The translations under genes and the position numbers were made by a program. Shown piece by piece: positions 8,343 through 15,279 of a stretch of DNA of 38,917 nucleotides (the stretch's first letter is position 1; every line of letters begins with the position of its first letter). Location of the stretch: contig CAADWU010000107.1 in the NCBI GenBank assembly GCA_900752845.1, positions 1 to 38,917 on the forward strand, in the 5' to 3' direction. The DNA is from Candidatus Gastranaerophilales bacterium (GTDB taxonomy: Bacteria > Cyanobacteriota > Vampirovibrionia > Gastranaerophilales > Gastranaerophilaceae). The notes below the pieces were generated by a model. The model worked only from the letters and a program-made list of their open reading frames with translations, was not told the DNA's origin and searched no databases.

Positions 8343-9145
8343 TTACTTAAGAGATTCCTGAAGCATTTGCAAAGGTGTTCTCCCGCCTTTTTCCGTCAAT
8401 GACATTGCGTAACCGTCAACTGTATATTGTGTCATTCCATGAACGTCGCCGACAGCCTGAAATGTAAAAATATCATATCCCCATTTATTTGGATTTTTAT
8501 TACCGTTTATATCAACAGCAAAAGCTTTCCAACCGTTATAGTTTAAGTCAATGAGTATCATACCGTCTGCTAAAACATAAGCAGGACGTTTTTTCAAATT
8601 AGCCGTAGACATTCCAGCACCAGGATCCGGTTTTGCATCAGGATTGGTTTCTTTTTCAATATCATCTGAACCTTTTATATTCCTTATACATCCGTTTTCA
8701 TAGCCGTTTGTTTTACAGGTTTTTACAATATTTAAATTCTTTAAAAATGCATTATTAAAAGCAGTACAATCCTCATACATACCGTTTAAGTTTGCCGGAC
8801 AAGCCTGACCACCGTTACAAGTATATTTAATACAAGTTCCGTATTCATTTCTATCAGCACATTCAGCAGTAGCCGGTCTGTCAGAGTATTTAGCCCATGC
8901 ATGACACATAGGGCTGTAGCCTAAATCAGCTTTAGCCTTTGTCATAGCATTGTTTAAAATGTTATATGCTTTTTTGAATTGCTGCTTTCGGACATTATCC
9001 TGATAATTGGCAATCAAAGACGGCATAGTCAAAGCTGCAACAACTCCGATAATCCCTAAAGTAACCAAAACTTCCGCCAGGGTAAAAGCAATGCTACAGG
9101 AGTTTAAACGGTTGCCCCCCCCCCGAAATTAATAAATCTTTTCAT
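8343..9145 (-). CDS. Prepilin-like protein, frame broken at a G10 tract (copy 1)
   Basis: This is a type IV pilin/pseudopilin-like protein. The body has the prepilin motif FTLAEVLVTLGIIGVV, a hydrophobic helix, a Cys-rich central region (Cys in MCHAW, AEC, GTCIKYTC, QACPAN, YEDC, KTC, NGCIR) and a C-terminal VDINGNKNPNKWGYDIF motif. The ATG at 9145 has a good ribosome binding site (AGGAG) and a TGG-TATAAT promoter. As sequenced, this ATG reads MKRFINFGGGATV and stops, because the C run at 9115-9124 has ten bases. With eleven (or eight) the leader becomes MKRFINFGGGGNRLNSCSIA and joins FTLAEV, making 267 residues. The residue before the predicted cleavage is Ala rather than the usual Gly. Without the repair the only in-frame start is an internal TTG at 9068, which removes the export signal. 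It is a close relative of the gene at 36064-36884. Confidence 0.8.
9115..9124 (-). repeat. Mononucleotide tract C10 (G10 in the coding sense), candidate frame switch, copy 1
   Basis: Ten consecutive C on the + strand, lying after codon 7 of the gene starting at 9145. It puts the ATG frame onto a TAA at 9106-9104. The tract is followed in the coding sense by CAACCGTTTAAACTCC. Confidence 0.9.
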
Positions 9146-9177
9146 AAATTGCTCCTTGTATTTATTATTACTTTATC

Positions 9178-9186
9178 ATTATACCA
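9178..9186 (-). promoter_or_regulatory. Extended -10 promoter of prepilin copy 1
   Basis: TGGTATAAT on the minus strand, about 33 bases before the ATG at 9145, followed by AAGGAGCA as ribosome binding site. The promoter and ribosome binding site look intact even though the reading frame is broken. Confidence 0.55.
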
Positions 9187-9206
9187 AATATAAATACAAT
9201 TTTCAA

Positions 9207-9605
9207 CTAAGCATTGTAATCCAACTTGTTGCCAACACCATTGGACTTTATCGCTTGAGCCTGCATTTTAATACTTTCTGCCTGTGCTGCAACATTATAA
9301 TCCTGACTTGACGGATCAGAAGGAGCCATAGCTGAACGAATTACCGTATTTGCATCATTAATTGTTTTATCAGGGTTATTGGCGTTAAGTGACGGCATCT
9401 TTATATCGACGTGACCTGCCATGGGAATTCCATCAGCATTGCGCTCAATTACAATAGAGCCCGCCAATGAGCCTCCGGCAGCCTTATGCGCAGCCTCATG
9501 AGCATAAATTTCATCATAATTCTTTTTAATCAAAGCTTCTCTTTGCTGCTCTTTTTGCTTTTCAATAGGGTTTGTAAAATTGTAGAATAAATTAATTCCT
9601 GCCAT
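9207..9605 (-). CDS. SprA-related putative metalloprotease
   Basis: A 132-residue protein with a zinc-protease HExxH motif (HEAAH, residues 36-40) in the context YAHEAAHKAAGGSLAG. The later VIRSAMAPSDPSSQDYNVAAQA block matches the SprA-related (CJM1_0395-type) putative metalloprotease family. Family members are usually longer; this one is close to the conserved core alone. No signal peptide is obvious, though the first residues (MAGINLFYNF) are hydrophobic. The start at the ATG at 9605 is chosen for its GAGG ribosome binding site; an upstream start at 9623 would overlap it. It lies between two prepilin-like genes on the same strand but has its own promoter, so a functional link to the pilins is only suggested by position. 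The substrate is unknown. Confidence 0.82.
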   Translation of the reverse strand: MAGINLFYNFTNPIEKQKEQQREALIKKNYDEIYAHEAAHKAAGGSLAGSIVIERNADGIPMAGHVDIKMPSLNANNPDKTINDANTVIRSAMAPSDPSSQDYNVAAQAESIKMQAQAIKSNGVGNKLDYNA

Positions 9606-9638
9606 ACACAAAACCTCACACACATATTACCTGCTACA

Positions 9639-9647
9639 ATTATAGCA
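9639..9647 (-). promoter_or_regulatory. Extended -10 promoter of the SprA-like gene
   Basis: TGCTATAAT on the minus strand, about 34 bases before the ATG at 9605; the GAGG ribosome binding site lies between them. Confidence 0.55.
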
Positions 9648-9685
9648 TATTTTTTCAAAGATTTCAAGCCTTGATTCAAATATTA

Positions 9686-10488
9686 TCACCAGGGATAATC
9701 ATTTAAAATCTGCCAGCCGTCATAAACAATTAAAGCCCCGCAAAAACCTCCTGACATATCCTTTCCTGTATTCTTTGAACATGGATAAGTCTCATTTTCT
9801 AATAATTCCTCCCTTGAAAGTGGTTCTTTACAATCCAAACCGTAAGGATAAATTCCAAGTTTTTTTAAACAATCAGTTCCACCGACAACAGAAGGAATTT
9901 CACCTGCATTACCCCAGCTCATTATAAACGGAAAAATATCTACACCTATAGTATTAGGTCGCTTTAACGGTCCGTTTATATCAACCCAAAACCAAGCTCC
10001 GTTTCCGACAGTATGAACCCAATAGAACACTGAATAACCTGATGTTGTAACTAATGCAAAAGTTTTACCGGTAACATCATTAAAAGTTCTTGTTACTTCC
10101 GTACCGTCTAAATTATAAACTTTTTCAGCCCAACAATCATATTTCGATGAAGTATCGCAAGTTTTAACAACTTTTAAATTCGGAAGCAGATAATTATCAG
10201 TAAAATATTTGTTACGTTCGTATACTGTGTCAAATTCTGAGAAATCCCAAGTATCAATTGTATCATACTTGGATTCGGATATTCGCACTGCCTGATTTAT
10301 TTCTGTATAAGCTTTTTTTAATTGTGTAATCGTCTGATTTTTCTTATGGTTTGCTATTAATACAGGCATAGTCATAGCAGCTACAACACCAATAATACCA
10401 AGTGTGACCAAAACTTCAGCGAGAGTAAAACCTTTACGGTTGGAGCTTAAAAGTCTGCCCCCCCCCCGATGTGACTAAATTTTTCCAT
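9686..10488 (-). CDS. Prepilin-like protein, frame broken at a G10 tract (copy 2)
   Basis: A type IV pilin/pseudopilin-like protein: prepilin motif KGFTLAEVLVTLGIIGVV, then ITQLKKAYTEINQAV and a globular domain with WVDINGPLKRPNTIGVDIF near the middle. Its C-terminal third differs from copies 1 and 3. The ATG at 10488 has an AGGAG ribosome binding site and a TGT-TATAAT promoter. As sequenced it reads MEKFSHIGGGADF and stops, because the C run at 10458-10467 is ten long. One more base (or two fewer) gives the leader MEKFSHIGGGGRLLSSNRKG, with the canonical Gly before Phe, and a 267-residue protein. The only in-frame start without repair is a TTG inside the pilin motif. The leader differs from copies 1 and 3, yet the tract length and the position of the out-of-frame stop are the same. 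Confidence 0.8.
10458..10467 (-). repeat. Mononucleotide tract C10 (G10 in the coding sense), candidate frame switch, copy 2
   Basis: Ten consecutive C on the + strand after codon 7 of the gene starting at 10488. It diverts the ATG frame to a TAA at 10449-10447. In the coding sense it is followed by CAGACTTTTAAGCTCC. Confidence 0.9.
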
Positions 10489-10513
10489 ATTTTTGCTCCT
10501 TTCGTTTATATTT

Positions 10514-10522
10514 ATTATAACA
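10514..10522 (-). promoter_or_regulatory. Extended -10 promoter of prepilin copy 2
   Basis: TGTTATAAT on the minus strand, about 26 bases before the ATG at 10488, followed by AAAGGAGCA. Confidence 0.55.
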
Positions 10523-10557
10523 AATTTCCAAAAGATTTTCAATAAATTTTATAAAAT

Positions 10558-10586
10558 AAAAGACCGAAATTTTACTTCGGTCTTTT
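10558..10586 (-). terminator. Rho-independent terminator of efp-accB-accC
   Basis: AAAAGACCGAA and TTCGGTCTTTT form an 11-pair stem with a 7-base loop directly after the accC stop; the stem itself ends in a T run on the minus strand, with further T-rich sequence behind it. Confidence 0.85.
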
Positions 10587-10592
10587 AAATAA

Positions 10593-11951
10593 TTATTTCT
10601 TGTCTTTTCCTGTTCTTTTATAGAAATCTTCTATAAATCCGGTATTAAAATTACCGCTTACAAAAACAGGATCTTCGATAATTGATTGGTGGAACGGAAT
10701 TGTTGTTTCAACACCTGTAACAACATATTCTTTCAAAGCTCGATACATTCTTCGTCTTGCTTCGTTACGAGTTCTTCCCCAGCAAATCAATTTACCAATC
10801 ATTGAATCATAATATGGAGGAATGGAATAATCCTGATAAGCGTGAGAATCAACTCTTACTCCAAAACCGCCCGGAGTTACATATCCTGTAATTTGTCCGG
10901 GATTTGGCATAAAATCTTTTGCAGGATTCTCAGCATTAATACGACATTCTATAGCGTGACCTCTTAATACTATATCATCTTGATTGAAGTCAAGTTTTTC
11001 ACCTGCTGCAACCATAATTTGTTCTCGAACAAGGTCAACGTTAGAAATCATTTCTGTTACACAATGTTCAACCTGAATTCTTGTATTCATTTCCATAAAA
11101 TACCAGCTGCCGTCATGGTCAAGAAGAAATTCACACGTTCCCGCACCTTCGTAATTAATTGCTTTTGCCGCACGAACAGCAGCAGCACCCATTTCCTGAC
11201 GAGTTTTTTCATCAATAGCAGGCGATGGAGCTTCTTCTAATAATTTTTGGTGGCGGCGTTGTATTGAACAATCTCTTTCTCCTAAGTGAACAACATTGCC
11301 GTACTGGTCGCCGAGAATTTGGACTTCAATATGGCGAGGATTTTCTAAGAATTTTTCAGCATAAACATCAGGATTTCCAAAGAAATTTTGAGCTTCTGAC
11401 TGGCAAAGGTTCATATTAGTTTCAACTTCAGAATCGCTTCTTACAATTCTCATACCTTTACCGCCGCCGCCTGCTGTTGCTTTTAATATAATCGGATAAC
11501 CTACTTTGTGTGCAAATTCTTTAACTTCTTCAACGGTTTTCAAAATTCCTGTACCCGGAGTAACAGGAACGTTATTTTCAATCATTGTTTTGCGGGCAGT
11601 AGCTTTATCACCCATTTTGCGCATAGCCTCAACTGTAGGACCGATAAATTTAATACCGTGTTTTTCGCAAATTTCAGCAAAATCAGCTCTTTCTGACATA
11701 AAGCCGTATCCCGGGTGAATTGCATCAGCCCCTGATACAATGGCAGCAGAAATAATAGCAGGGATACTCAAATAGCTTTTAGCACTTTGAGCAGGTCCTA
11801 TACAATAAGCTTCTGTTGCAAGTCTTACATGGAGAGAGTTTGCATCAGCTTGAGAATAAATTGCAACTGTCGGAATACCGATTTCTCTGCAAGCTCTTAT
11901 AATTCTTACTGCAATCTCCCCTCGGTTTGCGATTAATACTTTTCTAAACAT
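10593..11951 (-). CDS. accC: Acetyl-CoA carboxylase, biotin carboxylase subunit
   Basis: AccC uses ATP and bicarbonate to carboxylate the biotin carried on AccB, the first half-reaction of malonyl-CoA synthesis for fatty acids. The protein has 452 residues, typical for bacteria. It starts FRKVLIANRGEIAVRIIRACRE, contains the ATP-grasp glycine loop KATAGGGGKGMRIV and the catalytic EMNTRIQVEH. The ATG at 11951 is chosen on family start and an AGGGA ribosome binding site; the frame continues upstream to 11999, but that part lies in a repeated intergenic sequence. It is downstream of efp and accB on the same strand and ends at a strong terminator. accA and accD are not in the window. Confidence 0.97.
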   Translation of the reverse strand: MFRKVLIANRGEIAVRIIRACREIGIPTVAIYSQADANSLHVRLATEAYCIGPAQSAKSYLSIPAIISAAIVSGADAIHPGYGFMSERADFAEICEKHGIKFIGPTVEAMRKMGDKATARKTMIENNVPVTPGTGILKTVEEVKEFAHKVGYPIILKATAGGGGKGMRIVRSDSEVETNMNLCQSEAQNFFGNPDVYAEKFLENPRHIEVQILGDQYGNVVHLGERDCSIQRRHQKLLEEAPSPAIDEKTRQEMGAAAVRAAKAINYEGAGTCEFLLDHDGSWYFMEMNTRIQVEHCVTEMISNVDLVREQIMVAAGEKLDFNQDDIVLRGHAIECRINAENPAKDFMPNPGQITGYVTPGGFGVRVDSHAYQDYSIPPYYDSMIGKLICWGRTRNEARRRMYRALKEYVVTGVETTIPFHQSIIEDPVFVSGNFNTGFIEDFYKRTGKDKK

Positions 11952-11980
11952 TTTTCTTATCCCTATTAAAACAGCGAAAA

Positions 11981-12024
11981 GTGAATTTGCAAATGCCATT
12001 CACTATTCACTGTAAACTATTCAC
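11981..12024. repeat. Short intergenic repeats (TTCACTAT units) with a dyad
   Basis: Between accB and accC, the + strand has three near-copies of TTCACT-A/G-T (within 12000-12027) and an inverted pair, GTGAAT at 11981-11986 with ATTCAC at 11998-12003, flanking TTTGCAAATGCC. It resembles a small dispersed intergenic repeat inserted into the operon. Confidence 0.5.
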
Positions 12025-12027
12025 TAT

Positions 12028-12465
12028 TTATTCAATATACATTAATACTTGTCCGAATTCTACAGGTTGACCGTCGGATACGCAGATTTCCACAATTTTG
12101 CCTGAGATTTCAGATTCGATTTCGTTCATAAGTTTCATTGCTTCAACAATACAAACTACATCGCCTTCTTTTACTGTTTGTCCTACTTTAACAAAAGCTT
12201 CCGCATCAGGAGACGGTGCTGAGTAAAAAGTACCTACCATAGGAGAAGTCAAAGGTTTTCCTTTTTTAACTTCTGCCTGAGCAGCAGGAGCAGAAGCCGC
12301 AGCAGGCTGTGGAGCTTGTGCAGCAGCAACAGGTGCCTGTACAACACCCATAACTTCTTTTCTTAAAGTAATAGCTTGCTCGCCGTCTTCAAGAGAAATT
12401 TCTGTTAGTGAATTATCAGCTAAAACTTTTGCTAATTTTTCAACATATTCGATATCAAATTTCAT
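12028..12465 (-). CDS. accB: Acetyl-CoA carboxylase biotin carboxyl carrier protein
   Basis: A 145-residue BCCP that carries biotin between the biotin carboxylase (AccC) and the carboxyltransferase. Residues 1-40 form the N-terminal association region, 41-66 an Ala/Pro-rich flexible linker, and about 70-145 the lipoyl/biotinyl domain. The biotinylated Lys is K111 in VEAMKLMNE. The gene lies 18 bases after efp and about 75 bases before accC, which is the usual order in Cyanobacteria and many other bacteria, so the three are probably one transcript. No oddity is seen apart from the repeated DNA on its 3' side. Confidence 0.96.
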   Translation of the reverse strand: MKFDIEYVEKLAKVLADNSLTEISLEDGEQAITLRKEVMGVVQAPVAAAQAPQPAAASAPAAQAEVKKGKPLTSPMVGTFYSAPSPDAEAFVKVGQTVKEGDVVCIVEAMKLMNEIESEISGKIVEICVSDGQPVEFGQVLMYIE

Positions 12466-12483
12466 TATTTTGCCTTTCTTAAA

Positions 12484-13041
12484 TTAAGCTCTATCAAGAT
12501 ACTCATTAGTTCTTGTATCTACTCTGATTTTATCACCGTTAGAAACAAAGAACGGGACGTTAACAACTGCACCTGTTTCAAGAGTAGCAGGTTTTGTACC
12601 GCCTTGTGCAGTGTTTCCTTTTTCTGACGGAGGAGTATCTGTAACTTCAAGTACAACGTGAGCAGGAATATCTACACCGATAATTCTTGCATCATGCATT
12701 AAAACTTGAACAATCATATTTTCTTTCATATATTTCAAGCCGTCGCCAATCTGGTCAGCTGTCAATTGAAGCTGTTCATAAGATTCGTTATCCATCATAA
12801 CGTATTCGGCACCTTCTTTATAAAGATATTGCATCTCACGTCTGTCAAGCATAGCTTTTGCAACTTTTTCACCGGCTCTGAATGTTTTTTCAACAACCTG
12901 ACCTGTTTCTACGTTTTTAAGTTTTGATCTTACAAACGCTGCGCCCTTTCCGGGTTTTACGTGTAAAAATTCAACAACAGACCATAAACCGTTGTCTAAC
13001 TGAAGCGTTAAGCCTGTTTTTAAATCGTTTACTGAAATCAT
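12484..13041 (-). CDS. efp: Translation elongation factor P
   Basis: EF-P binds between the P and E sites of the ribosome and relieves stalling at polyproline stretches. The 185-residue length and three-domain layout are normal: KOW-like domain I with the loop VKPGKGAAF (Lys32 at the tip, the site modified in many bacteria), then two OB-like domains ending in DKIRVDTRTNEYLDRA. The ATG at 13041 has an AAGGGG ribosome binding site; TATATT at 13062-13067 (minus strand) is a likely -10 box. It leads the efp-accB-accC operon. No epmA/epmB-like modification gene is nearby. Confidence 0.97.
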   Translation of the reverse strand: MISVNDLKTGLTLQLDNGLWSVVEFLHVKPGKGAAFVRSKLKNVETGQVVEKTFRAGEKVAKAMLDRREMQYLYKEGAEYVMMDNESYEQLQLTADQIGDGLKYMKENMIVQVLMHDARIIGVDIPAHVVLEVTDTPPSEKGNTAQGGTKPATLETGAVVNVPFFVSNGDKIRVDTRTNEYLDRA

Positions 13042-13209
13042 ATTTTTCCCCTTATTAAAATAATATAGTCATTTATGTTAAGTCGATAATATCATAAACA
13101 TCAAAAACTTCAAATAATTGTTACAAATAAAATTCAAATTATTAACAAAGTAGCAAAAAAATATATGTTACGTTATTATATAAACATAAGTACAAAAAGG
13201 AGTGTAAAT

Positions 13210-13677
13210 ATGAGAATTTCAGCTATTGACAGATGTTGTCCGAAACCGCAATTTACATCATCAAAAAACGGATATGAAAACCCTATTAACAGAAGAGCAG
13301 AAAAAGGACTTACTATTTGGGGCTCTATTGGCGGAAGCGCACTTGTTGGAGCTACAGCAGCAGGTATCGGAAGCTGTTTTATCAAATCTGGAGCCGCAAA
13401 AAGAGGCTTAAAATTAGGCGGTATAGGAGCAGCTGCAGGTTTGATTACTTTAGCATTAACTCTTCCTGCTAAACTTTATGATACAAAAGTAAAAGCTTTT
13501 GCTCGTGAAAAAGAAATGGACGTTTTCAGTCGTGACAGAGAATTAAAATCTAATATTATGGAAGAAGTTGACAAAGAGGTTAAAGACGAAGATGTTTCTT
13601 TAGACCAAAAAATCAACCATTACACAACAGTTCAAATGGCTAACAACGGAAACGGATTATTAGTTAAGGGAGCATAA
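13210..13677 (+). CDS. Unknown small membrane protein, first of a related pair
   Basis: A 155-residue protein starting at the ATG at 13210, chosen because AGGAG lies directly upstream; an open frame back to 13165 has no ribosome binding site. It opens MRISAIDRCCPKPQFTSS and has two Gly/Ala-rich hydrophobic segments (about 36-58 and 67-87). These are followed by KLYDTKVKAFAREKEMDVF (88-106) and a charged, probably helical tail. The adjacent gene encodes a protein with the same plan: an MRI-A start and, after the last hydrophobic segment, the pattern K-x2-Y-D-x2-V-x-AF-x3-K-[ED]-M-D-V. The stop abuts the next ATG, so the two are co-translated. I recognise no family. The Gly-rich helices suggest membrane insertion or helix packing; the role is unknown. 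Confidence 0.7.
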   Translation: MRISAIDRCCPKPQFTSSKNGYENPINRRAEKGLTIWGSIGGSALVGATAAGIGSCFIKSGAAKRGLKLGGIGAAAGLITLALTLPAKLYDTKVKAFAREKEMDVFSRDRELKSNIMEEVDKEVKDEDVSLDQKINHYTTVQMANNGNGLLVKGA

Positions 13678-14235
13678 ATGAGAATTGGTGCCGTAAATAA
13701 CAGCTTCTCATTTACCCGTAAAAACACTGCGCCTGAAAATAAAGACAACAACCCTATCTCTAAATCAGGAGAAAAAGCTAAACTTGTTAAAGCAACTTTT
13801 GTTGCAGGACTTGGTGTAGGAGCTAAATTGTTGTTTGAATTAATGGACGGCGATTTTGTTGTGGATAAACTGGGTGACAGTGCCGATAAAATTGTTGAAA
13901 AACAACACCGAAATGTTTCACGAAACAAAAAAGGCTGGTTGAAACTTGGAGCAGCAGCAGGGCTTATTATGGCATTTATCGGCGGCTTCGCAATGTTGTA
14001 CACCTTATTTAAGGCTCCGAAAATAAATTATGACGGAAACGTAAACGCTTTCCAAAAAGGAAAAGATATGGATGTTTACGTTAAAGGCAACTCTGTAGAA
14101 AAAGAACTTTACACTCAAATGAACGACAAAGCAAAACAAGCTGATAAAGAAGAAAAAGCTAAATTAAAAGAACAATATATGCAAATGAAAATGGTTAAAA
14201 ACAGGGTTCCTGATTTCGTAAAATTAAATCGCTGA
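13678..14235 (+). CDS. Unknown small membrane protein, second of a related pair
   Basis: A 185-residue protein whose ATG directly follows the stop of the preceding gene. It starts MRIGAVNNSFSFTRKNTAPE. A weakly hydrophobic stretch lies at 38-56 and a clear membrane segment (LGAAAGLIMAFIGGFAMLYTL) at 90-110. Then comes PKINYDGNVNAFQKGKDMDVY (114-134), matching the post-membrane motif of the neighbour. The tail is Lys/Glu/Met-rich and probably helical. The two proteins look like diverged duplicates that may act together. No known domain is recognised. rsgA follows 24 bases downstream but has its own -10 box. Confidence 0.7.
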   Translation: MRIGAVNNSFSFTRKNTAPENKDNNPISKSGEKAKLVKATFVAGLGVGAKLLFELMDGDFVVDKLGDSADKIVEKQHRNVSRNKKGWLKLGAAAGLIMAFIGGFAMLYTLFKAPKINYDGNVNAFQKGKDMDVYVKGNSVEKELYTQMNDKAKQADKEEKAKLKEQYMQMKMVKNRVPDFVKLNR

Positions 14236-14241
14236 TTTTTG

Positions 14242-14250
14242 TGATAAAAT
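14242..14250 (+). promoter_or_regulatory. Extended -10 box before rsgA (leaderless arrangement)
   Basis: TGATAAAAT ends nine bases before the rsgA ATG, with no Shine-Dalgarno sequence in between. Confidence 0.45.
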
Positions 14251-14259
14251 GATTGTGTA

Positions 14260-15279
14260 ATGGCAGAAGGACAGATTTACAAAATTCACTCTGATTTTTA
14301 TTACGTCGATGACGGCGTTAATTCGTATGAATGTAAAATAAGAGAAGTTTTAAAAAAACAAAAAGAAAAAATAATAGTAGGGGATTATGTTGATTTTGAT
14401 AACGGTGTAATCAAAAAAATTCTTCCCAGAAAAAACTTTATTAAACGACCGAGTGTTGCAAATATAGATCAGGTAATTATTGTTTCTGCTTTGAAAGAGC
14501 CCGATTTGGATTTACACCAATTGAACAGATATATTGCTCTAGCTAAATATTATAAAATTCCTGCTGTTTTGTGCTTCAACAAAGATGATTTAAAATGGGA
14601 TAAACATCTTGGTGAAGATATTAAAAATATTTATCAGGCTTTAGGTTATAAAATTGTTTATACATCTGCAACAGAGCATAAAGGAATTAAAAATTTTGAA
14701 ATGCTGTTAGAGGGTAAAACAAGCGTGCTTTGCGGAAATTCCGGTGTTGGCAAATCCAGTCTGATTAACGCAATAAATCCTGATTTTAATCTTAGAACAA
14801 AAAATGTCAGTGAAAAAACACAGCGTGGCACACATACTACACGTCACTGCGAAATTATAAAAATCAATGAAAATTCAAGAATTGTTGATACACCTGGATT
14901 CAGCAACGTAAGATTTGATTTTATACTTCCAGCCGATGTAGATTTACTTTTTGATGACATAGCACAATTCAGAAATGAATGTAAATATTCAGATTGCCTT
15001 CATATTAATGAAGACGGGTGCAATGTACTGGAAAATATTGATAAAATAAATTCTTCACGCTACGAAAGTTATTTGTCTTTTATAGAAGAAGCAAAAGAGT
15101 ATAAAGAAAAAATAAAATATGAAGGTAAAAAAGAAGAACATTCAAAAAAAACAGTTCACAACAAGCAAATTGCAAAGATAAGTGAAAAAAAACGTGAAAG
15201 CGCAAGAAACACTTTAAAGCAAAAAATATATAAGGATATCGCAAATTACGAGGAAGGAATAGAAAATGAAGATGAATGA
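14260..15279 (+). CDS. rsgA: Ribosome small subunit-dependent GTPase RsgA
   Basis: RsgA (YjeQ) is a circularly permuted GTPase that checks late 30S subunit assembly. The 339-residue protein has an N-terminal OB fold (about 1-65). The permuted G domain follows in the order G4 (CFNKDD), G1/P-loop GNSGVGKSS at 159-167, G2 (GTHTT) and G3 (DTPGF). The C-terminal zinc knuckle has C241, C246, H248 and C254, and a Lys-rich tail of about 50 residues comes last. The ATG at 14260 has no Shine-Dalgarno sequence, and an extended -10 ends nine bases upstream. Its stop overlaps the start of the prenyl synthase gene by 14 bases, so the two are co-expressed. Confidence 0.96.
   Translation: MAEGQIYKIHSDFYYVDDGVNSYECKIREVLKKQKEKIIVGDYVDFDNGVIKKILPRKNFIKRPSVANIDQVIIVSALKEPDLDLHQLNRYIALAKYYKIPAVLCFNKDDLKWDKHLGEDIKNIYQALGYKIVYTSATEHKGIKNFEMLLEGKTSVLCGNSGVGKSSLINAINPDFNLRTKNVSEKTQRGTHTTRHCEIIKINENSRIVDTPGFSNVRFDFILPADVDLLFDDIAQFRNECKYSDCLHINEDGCNVLENIDKINSSRYESYLSFIEEAKEYKEKIKYEGKKEEHSKKTVHNKQIAKISEKKRESARNTLKQKIYKDIANYEEGIENEDE

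Noticed and set aside
8343..9068. Starting prepilin copy 1 at the internal TTG (9068)
   Set aside because: This begins inside the FTLAEVLVTLG motif, removing the leader and cleavage site; the promoter and ribosome binding site point to 9145. The same holds for copy 2 at 10411.
11952..11999. Longer accC N-terminus
   Set aside because: The extension comes from the intergenic repeat and lacks a ribosome binding site; family proteins start at MFRKVLIANRGE.
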